This document shows positions 43,031 through 50,767 of a stretch of DNA of 64,000 nt, in pieces. The DNA is taken from assembly GCF_008710145.1 (NCBI RefSeq), contig NZ_VYKL01000037.1:1-64000 (forward strand), written 5' to 3'. A program made the translations under genes and the position numbers. Positions within the stretch are counted from its first letter, which is position 1; each line of letters starts with the position of its first letter. Source of the DNA: Niallia endozanthoxylica. Its GTDB lineage: Bacteria; Bacillota; Bacilli; Bacillales; Cytobacillaceae. The notes beneath the pieces were generated by a model. The model did no database searches. It was not told the DNA's origin and worked only from the letters and a program-made list of their open reading frames with translations.

Positions 43031-44941
43031 ATGGGGAAAATTAGATTAACAACAGCACAAGCATTAATCAAATTTTTGAACCAGCAATATATTCATGTTG
43101 ATGGTGAAGAGTTTCCATTTGTAGAAGGAATCTTCAATGTATTTGGTCACGGAAACGTATTAGGTATGGGCCAAGCACTTGAACAAGATGCTGGTCACTT
43201 AAAAGTGATTCAAGGTAAAAACGAGCAGGGTATGGCACATGCGGCTATTGCCTACAGCAAACAAATGTTACGCCGAAAAATTTATACTGTTACTACATCA
43301 GTAGGACCAGGTTCAGCTAACCTGGCAGCGGCTGCAGGAACGGCATTAGCAAATAATATCCCTGTATTATTCATTCCTGGCGATACATTTGCTACAAGAC
43401 AGCCTGACCCGGTATTACAGCAAGTAGAGCAAGAATACAGCTTAGCAGTTACAACAAATGATGCATTAAAGCCGGTTTCAAGATATTGGGATCGTATTAC
43501 ACGTCCTGAGCAGTTAATGTCAAGTCTAATCCGTGCTTTCGAAGTCATGACAGATCCGGGCAAAGCCGGTCCTGCAACAGTGTGTATTGCACAGGATGTT
43601 GAAGGGGAAGCTTACGATTATGATGAAAAGTTCTTTGCCAAACGCGTTCACTATTTAGATCGCAAAGCACCAGTTGAACGTGAACTGCACGGTGCAGCTG
43701 AATTAATTAAGGCAAGTAAAAAGCCTCTTATTCTAGTTGGCGGCGGTGCAAAGTATTCTGGAGCACGTGACATTTTAATCGCACTTTCTGAAAAACATAA
43801 TATCCCGCTAGTTGAAACACAAGCAGGGAAGGCGACTGTAGAATCTAATTTCAAAAATAATTTAGGCGGCATGGGTATCACTGGTACATTGGCTGCTAAT
43901 AAAGCGGCACGCCAAGCTGATTTAGTGATCGGTATTGGTACAAGATATACTGATTTTGCTACTTCATCTAAAACAGCATTTGACTTTGAAACAACGAAGT
44001 TTTTAAATATCAACGTTAGTCGTCTGCAAGCGTATAAACTAGATGCATTCCAAGTAGTGGCAGATGCCAAAACTACTTTAGAGCAACTAGCACCGCTATT
44101 AGATGGTTATGAAAGTGACTTTGGCAGTATCATTACTGAATTGAAGGAAGAGTGGAATGCTGAGCGTGAGCGCTTAAGCAAAGTAACATTCACTCGTGAA
44201 AACTTTACTCCAGAAGTAAAAAATCATTTCACTCAGGAAATTTTAAATGAGTATGCAGATGCATTAAATACAGAATTACCTCAAACGACAGCATTATTAG
44301 CTGTAAATGAGATCATTTCACCTGACAGTACGATTATCACTGCAGCGGGTTCTCTTCCAGGTGATGTACAGCGTATTTGGAATACATCAGTACCTAATAC
44401 GTATAATGTCGAATATGGCTATTCATGCATGGGCTATGAAATTTCAGGGGCATTAGGCGTTAAGTTGGCTGAGCCTGATAAAGAAGTATATTCCCTTGTG
44501 GGTGATGGAAGCTTCCTTCTTCTTCATTCAGAATTAATTACAGCTATTCAATACAATCAAAAAATTAATGTGGTCCTGTTTGATAACTCTGGTTTTGGCT
44601 GTATTAATAACCTGCAAATGGACAATGGCGGCGGAAGTTACTTCTGTGAATTTAGAACGCATGATAACAAGATTTTAAATATCGATTACGCAAAAGTAGC
44701 TGACGGATATGGGGCTAAAACCTATCGTGTTCATTCAATTGATGAACTAAAGGCTGCTTTAGAAGATGCAAAGAAACAAGAAGTATCTACGTTAATTGAT
44801 ATTAAAGTACTTCCGAAAACAATGACTGACGGCTATGAAAGCTGGTGGAATGTCGGTGTGGCAGAAGTATCTAACAAAGAAAGCATTCAAAAAGTAAGTG
44901 AAGCAAGAAAGCAAAAATTAGAAACTGCTAAACAATATTAA
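43031..44941 (+). CDS. iolD: 3D-(3,5/4)-trihydroxycyclohexane-1,2-dione hydrolase
   Basis: Thiamine-diphosphate enzyme that opens the inositol ring to 5-deoxy-glucuronate. The 636 residues show the three TPP-enzyme domains: the N-terminal pyrimidine-binding part (VEGIFNVFGHGNVLGMGQAL), a middle domain and the C-terminal TPP-binding GDGSFLLLHSEL with FDNSGFGCINN. The ATG 43031 follows GAGGTGAGAG. In B. subtilis iolE follows iolD; here iolE sits in a separate unit 6 kb away. Confidence 0.96.
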   Translation: MGKIRLTTAQALIKFLNQQYIHVDGEEFPFVEGIFNVFGHGNVLGMGQALEQDAGHLKVIQGKNEQGMAHAAIAYSKQMLRRKIYTVTTSVGPGSANLAAAAGTALANNIPVLFIPGDTFATRQPDPVLQQVEQEYSLAVTTNDALKPVSRYWDRITRPEQLMSSLIRAFEVMTDPGKAGPATVCIAQDVEGEAYDYDEKFFAKRVHYLDRKAPVERELHGAAELIKASKKPLILVGGGAKYSGARDILIALSEKHNIPLVETQAGKATVESNFKNNLGGMGITGTLAANKAARQADLVIGIGTRYTDFATSSKTAFDFETTKFLNINVSRLQAYKLDAFQVVADAKTTLEQLAPLLDGYESDFGSIITELKEEWNAERERLSKVTFTRENFTPEVKNHFTQEILNEYADALNTELPQTTALLAVNEIISPDSTIITAAGSLPGDVQRIWNTSVPNTYNVEYGYSCMGYEISGALGVKLAEPDKEVYSLVGDGSFLLLHSELITAIQYNQKINVVLFDNSGFGCINNLQMDNGGGSYFCEFRTHDNKILNIDYAKVADGYGAKTYRVHSIDELKAALEDAKKQEVSTLIDIKVLPKTMTDGYESWWNVGVAEVSNKESIQKVSEARKQKLETAKQY

Positions 44942-44960
44942 TAGATGATTCTATTTTGTG

Positions 44961-44983
44961 GCGAGGGTATGATAAGCCCTCGC
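44961..44983 (+). terminator. Hairpin after iolD
   Basis: GCGAGGG pairs with CCCTCGC. The downstream run is A-rich rather than T-rich, so it is at best a weak rightward terminator. Confidence 0.45.
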
Positions 44984-45066
44984 TATTAAAAAAAATCGAA
45001 AATATTTATTGAAAATTTAAACTATTATAAATTGAATTTTGAAGAAGTAAGAGAGGTGAGGGATAA

Positions 45067-45939
45067 GTGACAACATTAATTTCATCAAAGTTAGTTTCTA
45101 TGAAGGAAATGATTGAAAAAGCAAAAGACGGTAAATATGCTATTGGGGCTTTTAATATTAATAGCTTTCAATGGGCGGAGGCTATTTTAGAGGCTGCACA
45201 AGAAGAGAATTCTCCTGTTATTGTTTCGTCTTCCGATCGACTTGTAGATTACCTGGGCGGATTTAAAACAATCGCTGCGATGGTAAATAGAATAGTAGAA
45301 GAAAAGAATATAACCATTCCTGTAGCATTGCATTTAGACCATGGGATGAGTGTTGCCCGCTGTAAAGAGGCAATTGATGCAGGGTATACTTCGGTTATGA
45401 TAGATGGTTCACATCATCCAATTGCTGAAAATATCGCTATGACAAAGCAAGTTGTAGATTATGCACGTCCGCATGGTGTTTCTGTTGAAGCAGAGGTTGG
45501 AACAGTAGGCGGAAATGAAGATGGATTGATCGGTGGTATCCAGTACGCGGATACAGCGGAATGTGTAAGTATTGTAAAAGAAACAGGCATTGATGCCTTA
45601 GCGGCAGCCCTTGGTTCTGTTCATGGACCATACCAGGGTGAGCCGAAGCTTGGTTTTGCCGAAATGAAGGAAATCTCCGAGTTAACGAATATCCCCCTTG
45701 TATTGCATGGCGGCTCTGGGATTCCTGAATATCAAATTCAGAAATCGATTGAACTTGGACATGCAAAGATTAATGTAAACACTGAGTGCTTGCAGGCATG
45801 GACAAAGGCTGTGCGTGAAGTATTGGCAAATGATAGTCATCTGTATGATCCCCGTGCCATTCTTACCCCAGGTAAAGAAGCGGTTAAAGAGACTGTAAAA
45901 GCGAAAATAAGAGAATTTAAATCTAGTAATAAAGCTTAA
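45067..45939 (+). CDS. iolJ: 6-phospho-5-dehydro-2-deoxy-D-gluconate aldolase
   Basis: Class II aldolase splitting the phosphorylated intermediate into dihydroxyacetone phosphate and malonate semialdehyde. The zinc-site segments are HLDHGMSVARC, EAEVGTVGG, GSVHGPYQ and VLHGGSGIP. Length is 290 residues. The GTG start follows AGAGAGGTGAG. Generic fructose-bisphosphate aldolase is possible by family, but the iol context favours IolJ. Confidence 0.93.
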   Translation: MTTLISSKLVSMKEMIEKAKDGKYAIGAFNINSFQWAEAILEAAQEENSPVIVSSSDRLVDYLGGFKTIAAMVNRIVEEKNITIPVALHLDHGMSVARCKEAIDAGYTSVMIDGSHHPIAENIAMTKQVVDYARPHGVSVEAEVGTVGGNEDGLIGGIQYADTAECVSIVKETGIDALAAALGSVHGPYQGEPKLGFAEMKEISELTNIPLVLHGGSGIPEYQIQKSIELGHAKINVNTECLQAWTKAVREVLANDSHLYDPRAILTPGKEAVKETVKAKIREFKSSNKA

Positions 45940-46017
45940 TTCAAAGGAAGGGGATGGCTGTAATAGTCATTCCCTTTACTCAATTATCGGTATTCTTTAA
46001 ATAAAGGAGGGCCTGCG

Positions 46018-47022
46018 GTGGAATTGAAGATTGGGGTTATTGGGACAGGAGCAATCGGACAGGATCATATTCGTAGATTTACCAATAAAGTGAAAGGTGC
46101 CAAAGTGGTTGCCGTTACGGATATCCATGTCGAAAGAGCAGAACAAATTGCACAAGAAGTCGGTGCTAAGTTTGTTAAAACAGGTGAAGAGTTAATTAGC
46201 CTTCCTGAAGTTGATGCAGTTGTTGTTACATCATGGGATCCAACACATGAACAGTATGTATTAGAAGCGATAAATCATAACAAATATGTTTTTTGTGAAA
46301 AGCCGCTTTCTGTTGAAACAGAAGGATGTAAGAGAATTGTTGATGCAGAGGTAAAGCTCGGCAAAAGATTGGTTCAGGTTGGATTTATGAGAAGATATGA
46401 TAGAGGCTATATGGAGTTAAAAGAAATAATCGACAGCGGCAAGCTTGGAGAGGTGCTGATGCTCCATTGTGCACATCGAAATGTTTCTTCAGGCGAGAAT
46501 TATGATACTCTAATGGCAATCGTGAATAGCGCTGTCCATGAAATCGATGTATTAAGATGGTTGCTGAATGAAGATTATGTGGCAGCTCAAGTCATCATGC
46601 CCAAGAAAACATCAAACACACATGAAAAGCTGCATGACCCGCAAGTTCTGATTTTAGAAACAGAATCTGGTATTCATATTGATGTAGAAATATTTGTTAA
46701 CTGTAAATATGGATACGACATAAAGTGTGAAGTTGTTTGTGAGGATGGAGTGGTCTCCTTATCTAATCCATCATACTCCAGCATTCGTACAGCAGGAAAG
46801 GATTTCACAGGGATTCCTATAGATTGGGAACAACGGTTCGAAGCGGCATATGAACAAGAACTTCAGCTTTGGGTTGATTCAGTTACAGCCGATGAAATGA
46901 ACGGACCAACTGCTTGGGATGGATATGTTGCATCTGTTACCACTACAGCTGGTACTGAAGCAAGAGAAACAGGAAAGCGGGTAGAAATAAAAATAGATAA
47001 ATGCCCAGATTTATATAAATAA
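46018..47022 (+). CDS. Inositol 2-dehydrogenase paralogue (IolG-like)
   Basis: NAD-dependent Gfo/Idh/MocA oxidoreductase of 334 residues, close to IolG along its length (GVIGTGAIGQDHIRRFTNK, VFCEKPLSVETEGC, VGFMRRYDRGY, NCKYGYDIKCEVV). Lys95 of EKP is present. The Dx3H active-site pair reads N170-SAV-H174, so the usual catalytic Asp is Asn. It may use another cyclitol, work poorly, or be regulatory. The GTG start follows AAAGGAGGG. It closes the first iol gene series before a terminator. Confidence 0.88.
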   Translation: MELKIGVIGTGAIGQDHIRRFTNKVKGAKVVAVTDIHVERAEQIAQEVGAKFVKTGEELISLPEVDAVVVTSWDPTHEQYVLEAINHNKYVFCEKPLSVETEGCKRIVDAEVKLGKRLVQVGFMRRYDRGYMELKEIIDSGKLGEVLMLHCAHRNVSSGENYDTLMAIVNSAVHEIDVLRWLLNEDYVAAQVIMPKKTSNTHEKLHDPQVLILETESGIHIDVEIFVNCKYGYDIKCEVVCEDGVVSLSNPSYSSIRTAGKDFTGIPIDWEQRFEAAYEQELQLWVDSVTADEMNGPTAWDGYVASVTTTAGTEARETGKRVEIKIDKCPDLYK

Positions 47023-47064
47023 TTAGTAATGCATATAAGTCTTCTTATTTAATTTTACATCGTG

Positions 47065-47097
47065 AAAAGCCGGGCAATTTTCTTGCCTGGCTTTTTT
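47065..47097 (+). terminator. Terminator after the iolA-G series
   Basis: AAAAGCCGGGCAA pairs with TTGCCTGGCTTTT, followed by TT. Confidence 0.88.
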
Positions 47098-47130
47098 AAA
47101 AAATCTGAATAAAAAAACGGAGGTGGTGTG

Positions 47131-48351
47131 ATGGGGGAGTTATCTGTTAGGAATAAATATTTATTTATGGTTGTTTCCTTTCTTTTGTGGTTTCCGCAGT
47201 TTATGTATGTTCCAATCTTGTCTCCTTATCTAGAAACAATAGGGGCACAATATACCTTTATCGGAGTGGTTCTGAGCAGCTATGGAGTGACGCAGCTTCT
47301 GTGCCGGCTGCCAATCGGGATTTTCTCAGACCTTTTGAAGCTGAGAAAACCATTTATTATATTAGGCATGTTAGCAAGTCTGACCAGTTGTCTACTCTTT
47401 TTATTCACGGATAGTTTATGGTTAATTTTGGCAGCTCGTGCGCTGGCAGGAGTTTCTGCAGCCTCTTGGGTTGCCTTTACAGTCCTATACCCAGGCTATT
47501 TTGCCGCTCATGAAGTTCATCGTGCTATGGGCAGTATTTCTTTTATTGTTGTATTAGCGCAATTTTTAGGCATGGCATTTAGCGGGTATATTGTCGATGA
47601 ATGGGGCTGGAAGGCACCGTTTTGGATAGGTGTTGTATTTAGTGTTTTAGGTGCTGTTCTTTCTTTCTTTATCTATGAGCCAAAAGAAAAGATTCATAGA
47701 GAGCCTATGAAAGTAAAAGAATTAGTGTCTGTTATGAAGGAGCCTTCATTGTTAAAAGTCGCGCTATTGTCAATCATAGCTCATAGCATCATTTTTTCTA
47801 CGATGTTTGGTTTTACCTCTAACTATGCACTGCAAATTGGGTTTAATGCCAGTGAGCTTACGTTTATCGTCTTTGCATTTATGGTTCCGCATGCGATTGC
47901 AACCCTTTTTATGGGAAGGGTGCTTGTTCCGCTTTTAGGGGAATGGCGATCGTTGAAATGGGCCTTTTTCATGGCTGCTGTTATTACTTTAGTTCTGCCC
48001 TTTGTTCAAACAAAAGGTTTATTCTTAATTGTTCAGATGATTAGCGGTTTTTCACTTGGCTTAATTTTCCCACTTTTGCTGGGAATGTCTATTGATAAAA
48101 TCGATCAGAAAAAAAGAGCTACAGCAATGGGGGCATATCAGGCCTTATATGCCATTGGTATTTTTGGAGGGCCCTTTTTTGCAGGGCTATTCAATTCATT
48201 CATGGGAATTAAGGCAGGATTTTATTTTGTGGGAGTATTAGGGATGATAGCAACCGTGTTAATCATTATTTGGAGCAGAAGAGAGAGTAGGTCAAAGGCA
48301 TTTGAAAAAGTAGCTTCAGAAAATGATTTACACAAACATGAAAGTATATAA
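47131..48351 (+). CDS. MFS transporter in the iol island
   Basis: Twelve-helix MFS protein of 406 residues (PQFMYVPILSPYLETIGAQY, RLPIGIFSDLLKLRKPFI). It is not of the sugar-porter subfamily to which IolT belongs and is nearer to drug/metabolite MFS proteins. ATG 47131 follows CGGAGGTGG; a GTG is 3 bp earlier. It lies after the iolG-like terminator, so it may be expressed by readthrough. Uptake or efflux of a cyclitol is possible but unproven. Confidence 0.8.
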   Translation: MGELSVRNKYLFMVVSFLLWFPQFMYVPILSPYLETIGAQYTFIGVVLSSYGVTQLLCRLPIGIFSDLLKLRKPFIILGMLASLTSCLLFLFTDSLWLILAARALAGVSAASWVAFTVLYPGYFAAHEVHRAMGSISFIVVLAQFLGMAFSGYIVDEWGWKAPFWIGVVFSVLGAVLSFFIYEPKEKIHREPMKVKELVSVMKEPSLLKVALLSIIAHSIIFSTMFGFTSNYALQIGFNASELTFIVFAFMVPHAIATLFMGRVLVPLLGEWRSLKWAFFMAAVITLVLPFVQTKGLFLIVQMISGFSLGLIFPLLLGMSIDKIDQKKRATAMGAYQALYAIGIFGGPFFAGLFNSFMGIKAGFYFVGVLGMIATVLIIIWSRRESRSKAFEKVASENDLHKHESI

Positions 48352-48360
48352 AAAAAAACA

Positions 48361-48392
48361 AGCCAATTCTCTTTTATCTAGGAGAATTGGCT
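48361..48392. terminator. Bidirectional terminator between MFS and small-peptide operon
   Basis: AGCCAATTCTC pairs with GAGAATTGGCT. On the minus strand it is followed by TGTTTTTTTT. It overlaps the last codons of the leftward 59-residue gene. Confidence 0.85.
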
Positions 48393-48553
48393 GATGATCC
48401 ATGCTGATATTCAATATAGTTATTCAGTAAATTAATATCCTTATTTTGTGCTAATAATCCTTCATGGACAGCGAGACGGGCAGCTCCGTAACGATTCGCC
48501 GATTCCTTATAATCAGTTAAGAAATTTGTTATTAACTTTATTAATTTTTCCAT
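48374..48553 (-). CDS. Small protein, 59 residues, paralogue of the neighbouring 33-residue peptide
   Basis: I do not recognise a family. An N-terminal amphipathic helix (EKLIKLITNFLTDYKESANR) leads to YGAARLAVHEG and a polar tail. The DYxxSxxxYGxA pattern also occurs in the 33-residue peptide encoded just upstream on the same strand, so the two are probably paralogues. ATG 48553 follows AAAAGGGGATG at about 9 bp; an ATG 9 bp earlier abuts that site. A strong terminator follows. Confidence 0.65.
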   Translation of the reverse strand: MEKLIKLITNFLTDYKESANRYGAARLAVHEGLLAQNKDINLLNNYIEYQHGSSANSPR

Positions 48554-48570
48554 TTTTGTCATCCCCTTTT

Positions 48571-48672
48571 TTAGTGTTTTTCGTAAACAGTGATTAAAGC
48601 CATTCCGTAGTTATTCATTGATTTTTCATAATCAGCTTTAATGGTTTTCATGAATGAGGTGAACTTTTTCAT
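48571..48672 (-). CDS. Small peptide, 33 residues
   Basis: The frame encodes MKKFTSFMKTIKADYEKSMN followed by NYGMALITVYEKH and a TAA stop. It has an excellent ribosome binding site (AAAGGAGATA, about 48682-48690) and a promoter upstream. It resembles the N-terminal half of the next gene (ADYEKSMNNYGMA against TDYKESANRYGAA). It looks like an amphipathic cytosolic peptide without a signal sequence. Function is unknown. Confidence 0.65.
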   Translation of the reverse strand: MKKFTSFMKTIKADYEKSMNNYGMALITVYEKH

Positions 48673-48705
48673 CTTTGTTATCTCCTTTCTTTATTTGATG
48701 AGTTT

Positions 48706-48734
48706 ATTATCATATATTGGTTAAGTTTTGACAA
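48706..48734 (-). promoter_or_regulatory. Promoter of the small-peptide operon
   Basis: On the minus strand TTGTCA (48734-48729), a 17-bp spacer and GATAAT (48711-48706). The spacer contains TTAACCAATAT, close to the IolR-like boxes of the iol promoters. Confidence 0.6.
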
Positions 48735-48740
48735 AGTGGC

Positions 48741-48754
48741 TGAAAACGGAAACA
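48741..48754 (+). promoter_or_regulatory. cre-like operator between small-peptide operon and VOC gene
   Basis: TGAAAACGGAAACA fits the inner cre consensus TGNAANCGNWNNCW. It lies just upstream of the -35 of the leftward promoter and 97 bp before the VOC gene. Confidence 0.6.
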
Positions 48755-48850
48755 AAGCATGTGAAAACGGACATCATTAGTCTATTGCTCACTATTTCTA
48801 TGTTTTTCTCAGTTTTTCACTTATTTTTATTTTTTTTAGGAGGGATACGA

Positions 48851-49249
48851 ATGATCAAAAAAGTAGAGCATGTTGGGATTATGGTAAGTGATATGGAAGA
48901 GTCTATTCAATTTTACGAAAGTCTTTTAGGGTTTAATGTGCGTGTGAGGGCTAATGTTGGACAAAAAGAGTTAGTTTTTTTAACGCATCATGGGCTGCCT
49001 GGTTTTGAAATAGAGCTGATACGTGAAATATCTCCAGTAACCTCTTATTCTGAACATGGATTAGTAAACCATTTGGCGTTTGTAGTAGAGGATCTTCAGC
49101 AGGCGATGGAGGATTTTATCCAAAAAGGGGTCATCTTTCAATCTGATCAACCGAAAAATGGCATTGGCCGGAAAACGATTCGTTTTAAAGGGCCTAATGG
49201 AGAGGTATTACAGTTAGTAGAAGAACGTCAGACACATAGATTAGGATAA
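48851..49249 (+). CDS. VOC-family protein (glyoxalase/bleomycin-resistance fold)
   Basis: A 132-residue vicinal-oxygen-chelate protein made of two beta-alpha-beta-beta-beta units, with likely metal ligands in EHVGIMV, LVNHLAFVVED and EVLQLVEE. It may be a lyase, isomerase or dioxygenase; glyoxalase I-like and methylmalonyl-CoA epimerase-like activities are both possible. ATG 48851 follows TTAGGAGGG. The frame is open back to 48728, but that part is leader. Confidence 0.85.
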   Translation: MIKKVEHVGIMVSDMEESIQFYESLLGFNVRVRANVGQKELVFLTHHGLPGFEIELIREISPVTSYSEHGLVNHLAFVVEDLQQAMEDFIQKGVIFQSDQPKNGIGRKTIRFKGPNGEVLQLVEERQTHRLG

Positions 49250-49309
49250 ACAAACTAAGATGAGTAGCACAGAACATGACCGTGGTCTGTGTTACTCATC
49301 TTAGTTTGT
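49250..49309. terminator. Long hairpin between convergent VOC and AraC genes
   Basis: A 24-bp stem with one G-U pair joins 49250-49273 (ACAAACTAAG...) to 49286-49309. Its position between two stops suggests bidirectional termination, although the T run is short. Confidence 0.75.
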
Positions 49310-49314
49310 GTTCA

Positions 49315-50151
49315 TTATATCTTAAGCAGAAACTCTCGGTACTTCTTAGGAGGAAAGTTTGTATGACTCTTAAAGGTAGTCACAAAGTGAGAAACACTGT
49401 TAAAACCACATTGAGATGCAATTTCATTAATGGAGAGATTAGAACTAAATAGAAGCCCTTTTGCGTTATTGACCCGATAATCAATTAAATATTGATGCGG
49501 GGTGTAATTTGTTTGTTTTTTAAACAGTCTTGTGAAATGATAAGGACTTATTTTTACATGGGCAGCAATATCATTTAAGGTAATGTCTTGATTATAATGA
49601 CTTTCGATAAAGGAAATGGCGCTCTTAATCGTCTCTTCAAGAGTATGGTCTGCTTGGTTTGAGATCTTTTCTAACTCATAAAGAATTCTATGGATTAGTA
49701 TGGAAATGGCATGCTCATCTACTTTAGCTGTTTCCATTATACTAAGAATTCTATTCATAAAATCAGGAATGTCCCTGTAGTTTTCCAGTGAATAGACACA
49801 GCCATGCTTTTGAAAAAGATAATCAAAATAAGCTCTGCTGGAATTTCCATCAAAATGAATCCATTCAAAACTCGTTTCTTCCAATGTCTTGTAAAGATGG
49901 GGATGATAGCAATCAAGGAAAACAAAGGTATTTTCATTAGCAATATATTTGTAATCTTTATAATGAATTTCCATTTTACCCTTTTTAATATAGATAAATA
50001 AAAATTGTTCAAAGCAGTCCCGCTTTGTTTGATAAAGGTCAGAGCATACGTAGCTGCCGGCATTAAAAAGGTAATAAAGGGCCTTTTTTGCAAAACAACT
50101 TGAAGTGTGGAAATATGACTTAGAATCTGATAAAACTCCCAATTCCTCCAT
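49315..50151 (-). CDS. AraC-family transcriptional regulator
   Basis: A 278-residue activator with an N-terminal cupin-type sensing domain (about 25-140, HYKDYKYIANENTFVFLDCY) and a C-terminal pair of helix-turn-helix motifs (ITLNDIAAHVKISPYHFTRL and SINEIASQCGFNSVSHFVTT). ATG 50151 follows AAAGGAGATAAC. It lies between iol units and is divergent from iolE, whose promoter region carries two 26-bp direct repeats. It may sense an inositol-pathway compound. Confidence 0.9.
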   Translation of the reverse strand: MEELGVLSDSKSYFHTSSCFAKKALYYLFNAGSYVCSDLYQTKRDCFEQFLFIYIKKGKMEIHYKDYKYIANENTFVFLDCYHPHLYKTLEETSFEWIHFDGNSSRAYFDYLFQKHGCVYSLENYRDIPDFMNRILSIMETAKVDEHAISILIHRILYELEKISNQADHTLEETIKSAISFIESHYNQDITLNDIAAHVKISPYHFTRLFKKQTNYTPHQYLIDYRVNNAKGLLFSSNLSINEIASQCGFNSVSHFVTTFKSHTNFPPKKYREFLLKI

Positions 50152-50190
50152 GTTATCTCCTTTCAAAATCGTACTGAATTAACTTTAATA

Positions 50191-50265
50191 TATAGCAATA
50201 TTTCTAAAAAAACTATGGGAATAGCAATTTACTTATAAATATAGCAATTATTTTAAAAAAAGTAT
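50191..50265. promoter_or_regulatory. Two 26-bp direct repeats in the araC-iolE intergenic region
   Basis: TATAGCAATATTTC... (50191-50216) and TATAGCAATTATTT... (50240-50265) match at 22 of 26 positions, 49 bp apart. A third ATAGCAATTTA lies between. Direct repeats of this kind suit AraC-type activators. Confidence 0.6.
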
Positions 50266-50395
50266 CGTTTTTCTTTAATGTTATAATAATGTAAGTATAT
50301 GAAAATGAAACATAGACAGCAATAATCTAAAATGGCAAAAATGATAGAGAATTGTCCAATTAATTGAAACGGTTTACGGGCAAATGGAAAGCGTC

Positions 50396-50409
50396 TGAAA
50401 ACGTTGATA
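50396..50409 (+). promoter_or_regulatory. Upstream copy of the TGAAAACG operator
   Basis: TGAAAACGTTGATA resembles the operators within the four iol promoters but here stands about 96 bp before the -35. The rest of 50266-50504 shows a GGAGAG/CTCTCC hairpin at 50464-50489 and no gene. Confidence 0.5.
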
Positions 50410-50504
50410 TAACAGGCTTTTCATGCATGTTTAATCAGTAAAGGAACGGAATGAATGATCAAAAGGAGAGGAACTATCGTTTCTCTCCTCAAAGTTGTGC
50501 CCTC

Positions 50505-50533
50505 TTGACTGAAAACGCTTTTATGAATATGAT
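50505..50533 (+). promoter_or_regulatory. iolE promoter with shared operator
   Basis: TTGACT (50505-50510), a 17-bp spacer and TATGAT (50528-50533). TGAAAACGCTTTTA overlaps the -35 end. GGTTATCAACAGTTAATCAA follows downstream of the start region. Confidence 0.8.
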
Positions 50534-50767
50534 TGATGCATAGGTTATCAACAGTTAATCAAAACATAACAACGAGCGCATGATGAGATTGAAGTTATAT
50601 ATAGTAAAAGGAGGAGAATAGCTTAAACGTAATAGTTTTATGTTGAATTCGCTCAAAACTTACAGTGAAGTCTACTTTTGCGAATTATTATTCTTTCTTG
50701 TAAAAGGTAAGTTATCTAAGGGGAATCAAATGTTATGCAATTTATTAGAAGGAAAGAGGGTGTTACT

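Noticed and set aside
46018..47022. Pseudogene call for the IolG copy with Asn170
   Set aside because: The frame is intact, has a good ribosome binding site and conserves the other active-site residues, so altered function fits better than decay.
48728..48850. N-terminal membrane extension of the VOC protein (MTKWLKTETKHVKTD and a hydrophobic stretch)
   Set aside because: The TTAGGAGGG site directly before ATG 48851 and the VOC fold start there; the upstream part contains regulatory sequence and is better read as leader.
50368..50385. cre site in ATTGAAACGGTTTAC upstream of iolE
   Set aside because: The spacing between TG and CG is one base short of the cre consensus.
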